This document shows, one piece after another, positions 8,911-16,359 of a stretch of 64,000 nucleotides of DNA. Position 1 is the stretch's first letter; the number at the start of each line of letters is the position of its first letter. Source of the DNA: Salinimicrobium profundisediminis (GTDB taxonomy: Bacteria > Bacteroidota > Bacteroidia > Flavobacteriales > Flavobacteriaceae). The translations under genes were made by a program, and so were the position numbers. The DNA lies in the NCBI RefSeq assembly GCF_026241755.1, contig NZ_JAPJDA010000011.1:1-64000 (forward strand), in the 5' to 3' direction. The notes beneath the pieces were generated by a model that saw nothing but the letters and a program-made list of their open reading frames with translations, was not told the DNA's origin and searched no databases.

Positions 8911-9510
8911 ATGTTAGCAAAGAGCTTTTCTAAACTTCCACTAGAATGCGGCACAGATGAAGCCGGCAGGGGTTGCCTTGCAGGGCCGGTAACTGCGGCT
9001 GCCGTTATCCTGCCTAAAAATTTCCGGAATAAGATCATCAATGACTCAAAGCAGCTCAACGCACTTTCCAGAAACAAATTGCAGAAAATCATCAGGGAAA
9101 AGGCAGTCTGTTATTCGGTGCAACATATTTATATGGAAGAAATTGACGAGATCAATATTTTAAACGCTTCTATCAGGGCAATGCACAAATGCATAGAAAA
9201 CCTGAACCCGGTACCCGAATTCATTATCGTAGACGGCAACAGGTTCAAGAACTATAAAGAAGTTCCGCACGAGTGTATTATAAAAGGAGACGGCAAATTT
9301 CTAAGTATTGCAGCAGCGTCAATTTTAGCCAAGACTTACAGAGACGAATTCATGACCAGGATTCACGAAGAATATCCCATATACAACTGGAAACAAAATA
9401 AAGGCTACCCCACAATTGAACATCGCGAAGCCATCAAAAAATACGGAGTCACAAAATACCACCGCAAAAGCTTTAAGCTCCTGCCCGAGCAACTGGAACT
9501 TTCTCTTTAA
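8911..9510 (+). CDS. rnhB: Ribonuclease HII
   Basis: This encodes 199 residues, normal for RNase HII, a cytosolic endonuclease that cuts the RNA strand of RNA-DNA hybrids and single ribonucleotides in DNA. The catalytic start is clear: [20 protein letters not shown] (about 13-32, with the DEAGRG motif), then the conserved VDGNRFK (about 109) and [15 protein letters not shown] (about 134-148). The ATG at 8911 sits directly before the first conserved motif. The next gene begins 22 bp after the stop in the same direction, so the two are probably co-transcribed. Confidence 0.96.
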   Translation: MLAKSFSKLPLECGTDEAGRGCLAGPVTAAAVILPKNFRNKIINDSKQLNALSRNKLQKIIREKAVCYSVQHIYMEEIDEINILNASIRAMHKCIENLNPVPEFIIVDGNRFKNYKEVPHECIIKGDGKFLSIAAASILAKTYRDEFMTRIHEEYPIYNWKQNKGYPTIEHREAIKKYGVTKYHRKSFKLLPEQLELSL

Positions 9511-9532
9511 AATTTACTACATTCAACTTTCC

Positions 9533-11956
9533 ATGAAGAAGATCCTGTCATTTTTCACCAGCCTGTTATTCTTTTCCTGCGCCAACGAAGCCTCGGTTTC
9601 GGGAGAACTTACCGATTTTTTGCCCCAAGATCCGGCGGTAATAGTGCAGATGAAAAACCCCGATCTCTTCTTCAGCAATATTCAAAACAATGATTTTCTC
9701 AAGCTCAATTCCGAAAATGAACTTTACATTAAAATTAAAGAAGGACTCGAGATCCTGAAATATTTCCCTCATCAAAAAGAGGCATTACTCGTCCTTGATC
9801 CTAAAGCCGAAAAATCCCTGGACTTTCTATTTATTAGTCGCGATAACCTCAAACCTAAAAACCTTGATTCAATCCCCAACCGGCAGGTAGAAACAATGAA
9901 CTTTGATGATCTCGAGGTGCAAAAATATGTTTTGGAAGGTAAAACGGCTTTTTCAACACATATAGATAGCATCAGTTTGTTAAGTAACTCCCTTCCCTTA
10001 TTAAAAGAAACCGCCAGGGGCAATTCAGCCTTGAGTAAAGATCTACAGGTGGCTTTCAAAGCAGCCTCTCCCAAAAAAACTTCTGTATTTCTGAATTCCG
10101 ATAAAGCAGCTCCTTTCCTGAAAAAGCTCTTTTTGACACCTTTTTCAAACTTTACTAAATGGACTGTCGTTGATACCGACATTTCCCAGAACGACATCAG
10201 GCTTAACGGTATCACCATTGCTTCCGATTTTCTTCCACGCCTCATCAATGTCTTCAAGGGAGTAGGTGTTTCAAAAAATACCCTGGCCAATATCACTCCC
10301 GTGACCAGCTCCGGATTCAATTCCGTAAGCTTTCAGGATTTTAAAAAATTGAATGAGAATTTGCTCTTTTTGAGAGGTAATGAAACAGAAACTACCTTTA
10401 CTGAAGAAATTTCCCTCCTCACAGCAGCCAGCGAAGCGGGAAGTATTCATCTTGCTGAAGGTTTAGTGTTCGCTATACGCTCTGCGGAAGCTGAAAATGG
10501 CCTGCAGACATTAAATTATGAGGCGGAACAAACTGAAGAATTCCGTGGGCTACCCATCTACAAATTCCCCCACTCCAATTCTTTTTCCGAAATACTTCAG
10601 CCGTTACTGGATCCAGAAGACCTCCATTTTTTGACATTTTTGGAAAGTTATATACTCTTTTCTGAAACTTCCGAAGCATTAAAAGCTGTCATTGCTGCCT
10701 TTCAGGATGATCTTGTGCTGTCAAATACTGAAGCTTACAAAACTTCTTCAGAAAATTTAAGTTCTGAAGCTTCACTTTTAATCGTGAGGAACAACCAGGC
10801 AGAAGGAGCAAATAAAACAGAGCAACCTGACTACACTAATTATCCCATTACGGCGATTCAATACATTTACCAGGACAATTTTGCCCACCTGCACAGTGTA
10901 GTGGCGAAGAGCGCTGCTCTAAAAACCGACAAACCTACTTCGCAGGCCGCGAATGTTACCCTGGCAGCACCCCTGAACTCTCCGCCGGTCTTCTTCAAAA
11001 ACCATCGCTCAAACGGAATGGATATTGTAGCGCAGGATGTTCAAAATACGCTGTACCTCATCTCGCCCGAAGGAAAGATTCACTGGAAAAAAGATCTTGG
11101 ATCTCCCATTTTAGGGGAAGTACAAACGGTAGATATTTTAAAAAATGGCAGATATCAACTTGCCTTTGCGACTCAAAATGAAGTTCATGTCATAGATCGT
11201 GATGGGAACCCGGTTAAGCCCTTCCCGCTTAAGTTTAGAGATAAGATCACCCAGCCTTTGTCTGTTTTTGATTACGATAAGAAACGTGATTATCGCTTTA
11301 TGGTCACGCAGGGCCGGGAAGTTTACATGTACGATCGCAAGGGAAAAGGTGTAAAGGGGTTCAATTTCTCTAAAGCAACTTCGGAAATTATACAGCCTCC
11401 AAAACACATTAGGATAGGCCGAAAAGATTACATCGTAATTCCTGAAACTTCCGAAAAACTGAATATTCTTAGCCGCAGCGGAAAAATTCGCGTTCCTGTG
11501 AAGCAAGATCTAAATTTCTCTGAAAATGCATGGTACGAGTACAACGGGAATTTTGTTTCTACAAACACTTCAGGCCAGATCTTAAAGATCAGCGAAAAGG
11601 GAAATGTGAAAAAGGAGGATCTTGGCCTTGCTGAAAATACCCGCATCACAGCCACCGAAAAAACGCTGGTCACGCTTTCAGAAAATGAGCTCAGTATCAA
11701 AGGAAATTCCGTCACCCTGGATTTTGGGCTCTACGCCCATCCGCAGATCTTCTTCCTCAACAACAAGATCTACGTCTCAGTAACCGATCTTCAAGCTAAA
11801 AAAGTATATCTGTTTGACAGCAATGCCAGTTTAATAGACGGGTTCCCTGTTTACGGAAATTCTTTAATAGACCTCTCCAATGCCGACGCAGATGCAGCTT
11901 TGGAATTAGTGGTGCAGGGCGAAGAGAATGGGATTTTGGTTTATGAGGTGAATTGA
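9533..11956 (+). CDS. Large lipoprotein with C-terminal beta-propeller-like region
   Basis: This encodes 807 residues. I place the start at 9533 because it gives a clean lipoprotein signal (MKKILSFFTSLLFFSC, lipobox FFSC); a longer frame upstream lies inside rnhB. The N-terminal part (about 20-490) has alternating alpha/beta character with no motif I recognise. The C-terminal part (about 500-800) has repeated blades of the type YLISPEGKIHWKKDLG, VHVIDRDGN, VYMYDRKGK and LNILSRSGK, each ending in a sugar-binding-like turn, as in PQQ/WD-like propellers. The function is unknown. It follows rnhB by 22 bp, an arrangement that may be conserved in flavobacteria. A palindromic repeat begins four bases after the stop codon. 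Confidence 0.75.
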   Translation: MKKILSFFTSLLFFSCANEASVSGELTDFLPQDPAVIVQMKNPDLFFSNIQNNDFLKLNSENELYIKIKEGLEILKYFPHQKEALLVLDPKAEKSLDFLFISRDNLKPKNLDSIPNRQVETMNFDDLEVQKYVLEGKTAFSTHIDSISLLSNSLPLLKETARGNSALSKDLQVAFKAASPKKTSVFLNSDKAAPFLKKLFLTPFSNFTKWTVVDTDISQNDIRLNGITIASDFLPRLINVFKGVGVSKNTLANITPVTSSGFNSVSFQDFKKLNENLLFLRGNETETTFTEEISLLTAASEAGSIHLAEGLVFAIRSAEAENGLQTLNYEAEQTEEFRGLPIYKFPHSNSFSEILQPLLDPEDLHFLTFLESYILFSETSEALKAVIAAFQDDLVLSNTEAYKTSSENLSSEASLLIVRNNQAEGANKTEQPDYTNYPITAIQYIYQDNFAHLHSVVAKSAALKTDKPTSQAANVTLAAPLNSPPVFFKNHRSNGMDIVAQDVQNTLYLISPEGKIHWKKDLGSPILGEVQTVDILKNGRYQLAFATQNEVHVIDRDGNPVKPFPLKFRDKITQPLSVFDYDKKRDYRFMVTQGREVYMYDRKGKGVKGFNFSKATSEIIQPPKHIRIGRKDYIVIPETSEKLNILSRSGKIRVPVKQDLNFSENAWYEYNGNFVSTNTSGQILKISEKGNVKKEDLGLAENTRITATEKTLVTLSENELSIKGNSVTLDFGLYAHPQIFFLNNKIYVSVTDLQAKKVYLFDSNASLIDGFPVYGNSLIDLSNADADAALELVVQGEENGILVYEVN

Positions 11957-11959
11957 TCT

Positions 11960-11990
11960 TAACCCCTAAATCCCCTAAAGGGGACTTTAA
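11960..11990 (+). repeat. CCCCTAAAGGGG palindromic repeat, left flank of the DUF559 gene
   Basis: The sequence TAACCCCTAAATCCCCTAAAGGGGACTTTAAA contains the palindrome CCCCTAAAGGGG. A same-direction copy lies at 12556-12583 and an opposite-direction copy at 12595-12622, so the DUF559 gene is bracketed. A further relative forms the end of cusA at 30678-30717. Confidence 0.8.
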
Positions 11991-12134
11991 ATTTCTGTTT
12001 ATTTTTATTTTACTTCCAAAATAAAGCGCCTTCTGAAAGGTGGGAGCAAAACTGAAATATATTGCACTTTTCATCTCTAGGTTCCTTGTGGGAGATTTTT
12101 CAAATTTTCATATTTTTCAAGTAAATAAAGAATT

Positions 12135-12515
12135 ATGGAGAGCAATATTTATGATATGTTCTATGGAGCATCTCCCATTATTCATAAGCAGGCGAGAGAA
12201 TTACGTGGAAAGGAAACAAAGGCAGAAAAGCTACTTTGGAGTTTTCTATGCAACCGCCAACTACAGGTGAAATTCCGAAGACAACATCCAATAAATCAAT
12301 ATATTGTTGACTTCTATTGCCATGAGCTAAAATTAGTGATAGAAGCAGATGGAGGGATTCATGATCGGAAAGAACAAAAAGAATACGATCATATGCGGAA
12401 TGAACATCTTCAGAAATTTGGGATTACTCTAATGAGATTTAGGAATTCAGAAATCTTCAATACAACTGAGCATGTGGTAAGATTAATAAAAAATCAGGTT
12501 GATAACCTTAGGTAA
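12135..12515 (+). CDS. DUF559 (Vsr-like PD-(D/E)XK) endonuclease-domain protein
   Basis: This encodes 126 residues and is essentially only the DUF559 domain. Visible signatures are RELRGKETKAEKLLWSFL (about 21-38), FRRQHPINQYIVDFYC (about 47-62, catalytic Asp in VDF), KLVIEADGGIHD (about 66-77, catalytic Glu) and GITLMRFRNSEIF (about 94-106). The fold is related to very-short-patch-repair nucleases, but no partner methylase or helicase is present, so the target is unknown. The gene stands alone between CCCCTAAAGGGG-type repeats (11960-11990, 12556-12583, 12595-12622), which suggests that gene and repeats form a unit. The start at 12135 gives the usual family length. Confidence 0.88.
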   Translation: MESNIYDMFYGASPIIHKQARELRGKETKAEKLLWSFLCNRQLQVKFRRQHPINQYIVDFYCHELKLVIEADGGIHDRKEQKEYDHMRNEHLQKFGITLMRFRNSEIFNTTEHVVRLIKNQVDNLR

Positions 12516-12555
12516 AGCCACTTCAGGTGAGTAATAGCAGCATCTCCTTAACTTC

Positions 12556-12583
12556 AAACCCATATCCTCTAAAGGGGACTTTT
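12556..12583 (+). repeat. CCCCTAAAGGGG-type repeat, right flank copy 1
   Basis: This sequence (AAACCCATATCCTCTAAAGGGGACTTTT) is in the same orientation as the left-flank copy at 11960-11990 and shares the block CTAAAGGGGACTTT. The palindrome is degenerate (CCTCTAAAGGGG). Confidence 0.75.
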
Positions 12584-12594
12584 CAGAAACAGCT

Positions 12595-12622
12595 AAAGCC
12601 CCCTTTAGGGGGTTGGGGGTAC
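12595..12622 (-). repeat. CCCCTAAAGGGG-type repeat, right flank copy 2, overlapping the lipB end
   Basis: On the minus strand this reads GTACCCCCAACCCCCTAAAG followed by GGGGCTTT. The TAA of the palindrome is the lipB stop codon, and the last five lipB residues (VPPTP) are encoded by the repeat. The GC-rich hairpin could also help to end lipB transcription. Confidence 0.8.
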
Positions 12623-13315
12623 TAATTCAGCCTCAAAAAGGGCAGAAAAATGCTTCTTTATTTTTTGCTTCACCTCCTCTACAGGAACTTCCTTTACGCC
12701 CAGCTCTACATTGAGTGAAGTTACTGCTTTTCCTTTAATTCCACAGGGAATGATGTTATCAAAATATCCCAGGTCGGTATTCACATTAAAGGCAAAACCG
12801 TGCATGGTAACCCAGCGGCTGGCACGCACCCCCATTGCACAAATTTTTCGCGCAAAAGGCGTATCACTATCCAGCCACACTCCTGTTTCCCCTTTACTAC
12901 GGCCTGCTATGATCCCGTACTCTTCAAGAGTGAGAATAATAGTTTCCTCAAGAAGCCTTAAGTATTTATGGATGTCTGAAAAGAAATTTTCAAGATCGAG
13001 TATAGGATACCCCACAATTTGTCCGGGTCCGTGATAAGTAATATCACCACCCCTGTTGATCTTGTAAAAGGTGGCATTTTTTAGCCCCAGTTGTTCCTCA
13101 TTGATGAGGAGATGCGACATATCTCCGCTCTTTCCGAGGGTATAGACATGGGGATGCTCTACAAAAAGCAGGTGATTTTTGGTGGCCTTTGAAGTTCCTT
13201 CTCTGCGGTTGGCAATCTTTTGATCGAGTATTCCCTGAAACAATTTCTCCTGGTACTCCCAAATCTCCTTATAATCCCGCTGCCCTAACTCCACAAATTC
13301 AATGTTCCTGTTCAA
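12605..13315 (-). CDS. lipB: Octanoyl-[acyl-carrier-protein]:protein octanoyltransferase
   Basis: This encodes 236 residues. LipB moves octanoyl groups from acyl carrier protein to lipoyl domains of 2-oxoacid dehydrogenases, the first step of lipoate synthesis. Signatures are FVEHPHVYTLGKSGDMSHLL (about 50-69), GGDITYHGPGQIVGYPILDL (about 88-107), KICAMGVRASRWVTMHGFAF and the catalytic cysteine in IIPCGIKGKAVTSL. The apparent start is TTG at 13315; no in-frame ATG gives the conserved N-terminus. The C-terminal VPPTP comes from a palindromic repeat. The YqaE-like gene ends 11 bp upstream, so the two are probably co-transcribed. LipA is not in the window. Confidence 0.94.
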   Translation of the reverse strand: MNRNIEFVELGQRDYKEIWEYQEKLFQGILDQKIANRREGTSKATKNHLLFVEHPHVYTLGKSGDMSHLLINEEQLGLKNATFYKINRGGDITYHGPGQIVGYPILDLENFFSDIHKYLRLLEETIILTLEEYGIIAGRSKGETGVWLDSDTPFARKICAMGVRASRWVTMHGFAFNVNTDLGYFDNIIPCGIKGKAVTSLNVELGVKEVPVEEVKQKIKKHFSALFEAELVPPTP

Positions 13316-13326
13316 ATCTTTTCTTT

Positions 13327-13488
13327 TTACCTGCCTTTGTTATTATTCAGGATGATTAGTGCGGCAATTACTCCCGGCACCCAACCTAAAAGTGTAAGTA
13401 TAAGCACGATAAGAATAGAACCACAACCTCTGTCTATCACAGCAAGGGGTGGAAAAAGGATCGACAATATTACTCTCCAAACACTCAT
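13327..13488 (-). CDS. YqaE/Pmp3 family small membrane protein
   Basis: This encodes a 53-residue protein that I translated directly: it starts MSVWRVILSILFPPLAVIDR and continues GCGSILIVLILTLLGWVPGV and IAALIILNNNKGR. This is the Pmp3/YqaE pattern: two hydrophobic helices, the FPP-LAV motif, a polar GCG turn, then a GW-PG-IHA-like motif (here GWVPGVIAAL). Family members sit in the cytoplasmic membrane and are linked to salt or membrane stress in other organisms. A good promoter (13498-13525) lies 10 bp upstream of the ATG. lipB follows by 11 bp. Confidence 0.88.
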   Translation of the reverse strand: MSVWRVILSILFPPLAVIDRGCGSILIVLILTLLGWVPGVIAALIILNNNKGR

Positions 13489-13497
13489 AGGCAGCTA

Positions 13498-13525
13498 CAA
13501 ATATATTAAAATCTACACCAACCAA
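13498..13525 (-). promoter_or_regulatory. Promoter of the yqaE-like gene and lipB
   Basis: The minus strand reads TTG (13525-13523), 17 nt, TATATTTG (13505-13498), matching the Bacteroidota consensus. The -7 box ends only 9 nt before the ATG at 13488, so the leader would be very short. Confidence 0.6.
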
Positions 13526-13552
13526 ATTAGCGCTTTGCCCGTTAAAAAACAA

Positions 13553-13583
13553 TTGATTGGTTGCGGTATAGTCTGTATCTTTG
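13553..13583 (+). promoter_or_regulatory. lysS promoter
   Basis: TTG (13553-13555), 20 nt, TATCTTTG (13576-13583) followed by C fits the Bacteroidota consensus well. The lysS ATG is 26 bp downstream. It is arranged back to back with the yqaE/lipB promoter. Confidence 0.7.
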
Positions 13584-13608
13584 CAAGTCGAATCTTGAAC
13601 TAAAGAAA

Positions 13609-15306
13609 ATGCATTTATCTGAACAGGAACTCATTCGCCGGGAGAAACTCGATTCCCTGCGAAAACTGAATATTGACCCTTATCCCGCGGCACTTTATCC
13701 CGTAGATCATACTACTTCGGAAATAAAGTCTGAATTTGAAGAAAATAAAAAGGTCGTCATCGCCGGGAGACTTATGTCCCGAAGAATACAGGGAAAGGCT
13801 TCTTTTGCTGAAATTCAGGATTCCACCGGAAGAATTCAGGTGTATTTCAACCGTGACGAGATTTGCAAGGGAGATGATAAAAGCAAATACAACGACGTCT
13901 ATAAAAAACTTCTTGATATAGGAGATTTTATCGGGATTGAAGGTAAGCTCTTCAACACGCAGGTGGGTGAGAAAACAGTAATGGTTGAGAATTTCACACT
14001 TCTTAGCAAATCATTAAAACCGCTTCCACTTCCAAAGACCGATAAAGAAGGTAAAACCTTCGACGAATTTAACGATCCCGAGTTGCGTTACCGCCAGCGT
14101 TATGCCGATTTGGTGGTGAACCCAAAAGTGAAAGAGATCTTTGTAAAAAGAACAAAGCTATTCACCGCAATGAGGAACTTCTTTAACGACAAAGGTTATT
14201 TTGAAGTTGAAACCCCCATTTTACAATCCATTCCGGGAGGAGCTGCTGCGCGGCCTTTCATCACGCATCACAATGCGCTCGACATCCCTCTTTACCTGCG
14301 GATTGCCAACGAGCTTTACCTTAAAAGGCTTATTGTAGGTGGTTTTGACGGAGTTTATGAGTTTTCGAAAAACTTCAGAAATGAAGGAATGGATCGCACG
14401 CACAACCCCGAATTCACGGCGATGGAGATCTATGTAGCTTATAAGGACTACAACTGGATGATGGAATTTACCGAAAATCTCCTGGAACACTGCGCTGTTG
14501 CCGTAAACGGAACTACAGAAGCCACTTTTGGAAAACATCAGGTAGATTTTAAAGCGCCTTATGCCAGAGTGACAATGACCGATGCCATCAAACAATTCAC
14601 CGGATTTGACATTACAGGCAAGTCTGAAAAAGAACTTTTTGAGGCCGCAAAAGGCATGGGCATCGAAGTTGATGACACTATGGGTAAAGGAAAACTTATT
14701 GACGAGATCTTCGGTGAGAAATGTGAAGGCAACTTCATACAGCCCACATTCATCACAGATTATCCAAAAGAAATGAGTCCGCTTTGTAAGGAGCACCGTG
14801 AAAATCCGGAGCTTACAGAGAGGTTTGAGCTTATGGTCTGCGGAAAAGAGATTGCCAATGCTTATTCTGAGTTAAATGATCCTATAGACCAAAGAAACCG
14901 TTTTGAAGAGCAGCTACAATTATCTGAAAAAGGCGATGATGAGGCTATGTTTATAGACAATGATTTCTTACGAGCACTGGAATACGGAATGCCCCCAACA
15001 TCGGGCCTTGGTATTGGAATGGATCGTTTGATCATGTTCCTTACCAACAAACAATCTATACAGGAAGTATTGTTCTTCCCACAGATGAAGCCCGAAAAGA
15101 AAGCAGCCACACCAAAACCTGAGGATTTCATAAAAATCGGAGTTCCGCAGGAATGGGTAGATACAGTGATGCACGAATTTGGTACTGTTGCCAAACTTCA
15201 GGAAAACAAACCTACCCAGGTTCATCAAAAGCTCAACGGACTAAGAAAGAAAAATAAATTACCCATTGCTGCACTGCAGCTGGAAGAGGTAGAAAAGTGG
15301 TTCTAA
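13609..15306 (+). CDS. lysS: Lysyl-tRNA synthetase (class II)
   Basis: This encodes 565 residues. LysRS charges tRNA-Lys with lysine. It has the OB-fold anticodon-binding domain (about 55-150, VVIAGRLMSRRIQGKASFAE), motif 1 (FEVETPILQSIPGGAAARPF), motif 2 (FRNEGMDRTHNPEFTAMEIY) and motif 3 (GLGIGMDRLIMFLTN, about 478-492). Conserved core sequence ends near FFPQMKPE. About 60 further residues form a charged C-terminal tail (VPQEWVDTVMHEFG ... LEEVEKWF) that bacterial LysRS of about 500 residues lack. The start at 13609 is chosen over an in-frame upstream ATG that would precede the promoter-to-gene spacing. A terminator follows at 15329-15355. Confidence 0.97.
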   Translation: MHLSEQELIRREKLDSLRKLNIDPYPAALYPVDHTTSEIKSEFEENKKVVIAGRLMSRRIQGKASFAEIQDSTGRIQVYFNRDEICKGDDKSKYNDVYKKLLDIGDFIGIEGKLFNTQVGEKTVMVENFTLLSKSLKPLPLPKTDKEGKTFDEFNDPELRYRQRYADLVVNPKVKEIFVKRTKLFTAMRNFFNDKGYFEVETPILQSIPGGAAARPFITHHNALDIPLYLRIANELYLKRLIVGGFDGVYEFSKNFRNEGMDRTHNPEFTAMEIYVAYKDYNWMMEFTENLLEHCAVAVNGTTEATFGKHQVDFKAPYARVTMTDAIKQFTGFDITGKSEKELFEAAKGMGIEVDDTMGKGKLIDEIFGEKCEGNFIQPTFITDYPKEMSPLCKEHRENPELTERFELMVCGKEIANAYSELNDPIDQRNRFEEQLQLSEKGDDEAMFIDNDFLRALEYGMPPTSGLGIGMDRLIMFLTNKQSIQEVLFFPQMKPEKKAATPKPEDFIKIGVPQEWVDTVMHEFGTVAKLQENKPTQVHQKLNGLRKKNKLPIAALQLEEVEKWF

Positions 15307-15323
15307 AATGCCATTTTTGACAG
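15304..15323. repeat. Short AAAATGNCATTTTT palindrome at the lysS stop codon
   Basis: TAAAATGCCATTTTTGACAG is an exact core match. Its first three bases are the lysS stop codon TAA, so the palindrome starts exactly at the end of the gene, just before the terminator hairpin. Confidence 0.75.
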
Positions 15324-15328
15324 TTTAT

Positions 15329-15355
15329 AAAGAGGAGCCTTCGGGTTCCTCTTTT
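15329..15355. terminator. Bidirectional terminator between lysS and the porP/sprF-like gene
   Basis: The hairpin AGAGGAGCC-TTCG-GGTTCCTCT (one G-T pair) is followed by TTTT on the plus strand. It overlaps the TAA stop of the convergent PorP/SprF gene by two bases, so it serves both directions. Confidence 0.75.
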
Positions 15356-16358
15356 AGTTTATGGCCGGGCACCCACAGTGATATCGGGTTCTTGGTGCAC
15401 CAAAATTATATCCAAGGGTAATTTGATGAAAACCACTGTTACTAAGCACCACTTCATTAAACTGCCGGGAAAACGTGTAACCCACCAAAAATTTCCTGTA
15501 TTCCACACCGGCAAAAGGAGTGAGATATCTCAGGTTTTCTGTATCACCTTCCATTTTATCCAGCCCCTGCCGGTAAGACAATCCGGCCCATATTTGCCCG
15601 AACTCAAAATTCCGGTAGGCCTTAAGGTTAACATCTGCAAGTTTTTCCGAAGTATCTTCCACAAGTTGCAGCATGGCCGAAGGCTCCAGGTACCAGTCAT
15701 AAGCCGGTGAAATAATGTAACCGGCAGTTAAAAAATACCGTCTTTGATTAGTAGCGATGTTATGACTATTAAACAATTCCCTCGTAACTGGTAAAAGATT
15801 TTTTGCAGTGGCATGTATATAAAGATCTTTATTGAAGTACGACATTCCCACATCCATATTCGCGTAACTTACCGAAGCCTTCTCCTGCCCCAGCAGCGGA
15901 TCGGGTTGGGTAAAGCCGCTTTGGTCAAGCCGATGCTGAATAACCCCTGCACTAATTCCAAAACTCAGCCTATGCAATTGAAGGTCTCCTGCAGGTAACC
16001 TCAAATGGTAGGCGAATGCCCCATACGCCCCAGATTTAGAGAAATTTCCATTCCTGTCGTTAAATAGAATGGCACCTATCCCCTCTTTGTTGCCCAATCT
16101 GCCATTAATGGTAAGCGTCTGCAATCCCGGTGCATCATCTATATCAAACCACTGCTGCCGGGCCGTTAACCGCAGTTGATTGTTAACTGCCGCCCCTGCA
16201 AGAGAGGGGTGCAGCAGGAAAAGATTATCTGTAAGATAGTCTGAATATGTCGGAATGATCTCCTGCCCTCTACTCTCCCCAATATTGAAAAAAGTACAGA
16301 GAATAAGGATCCAAAAATGGGATTTTAAGAGGCTGTTATTTTGCTTCTGTTCAACCAT
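15354..16358 (-). CDS. PorP/SprF family type IX secretion membrane protein
   Basis: This encodes 334 residues. After a hydrophobic signal region comes the family signature (PTYSDYLTDNLFLLHPSLAGA; typical members read YM-N--F-NPA-AG), then barrel strands ending ITLGYNFG. PorP/SprF proteins are outer-membrane barrels attached to the T9SS and help secrete or anchor particular cargo. The gene lies 1 bp after a gene for a T9SS type B sorted protein, the usual pairing (as for SprF and SprB). It is therefore probably the dedicated partner of that cargo rather than the core PorP. Confidence 0.9.
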   Translation of the reverse strand: MVEQKQNNSLLKSHFWILILCTFFNIGESRGQEIIPTYSDYLTDNLFLLHPSLAGAAVNNQLRLTARQQWFDIDDAPGLQTLTINGRLGNKEGIGAILFNDRNGNFSKSGAYGAFAYHLRLPAGDLQLHRLSFGISAGVIQHRLDQSGFTQPDPLLGQEKASVSYANMDVGMSYFNKDLYIHATAKNLLPVTRELFNSHNIATNQRRYFLTAGYIISPAYDWYLEPSAMLQLVEDTSEKLADVNLKAYRNFEFGQIWAGLSYRQGLDKMEGDTENLRYLTPFAGVEYRKFLVGYTFSRQFNEVVLSNSGFHQITLGYNFGAPRTRYHCGCPAIN

Positions 16359-16359
16359 G

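Noticed and set aside
13337-13603. Plus-strand frame of 88 codons before lysS
   Set aside because: It is antisense to the YqaE/Pmp3 gene at 13327-13488 and crosses the lysS promoter.
14221-14796. Minus-strand frame of 191 codons inside lysS
   Set aside because: It is antisense to conserved LysRS motifs and shows no domain of its own. Similar long shadows in cusA, comEC and mrdA were rejected on the same ground.
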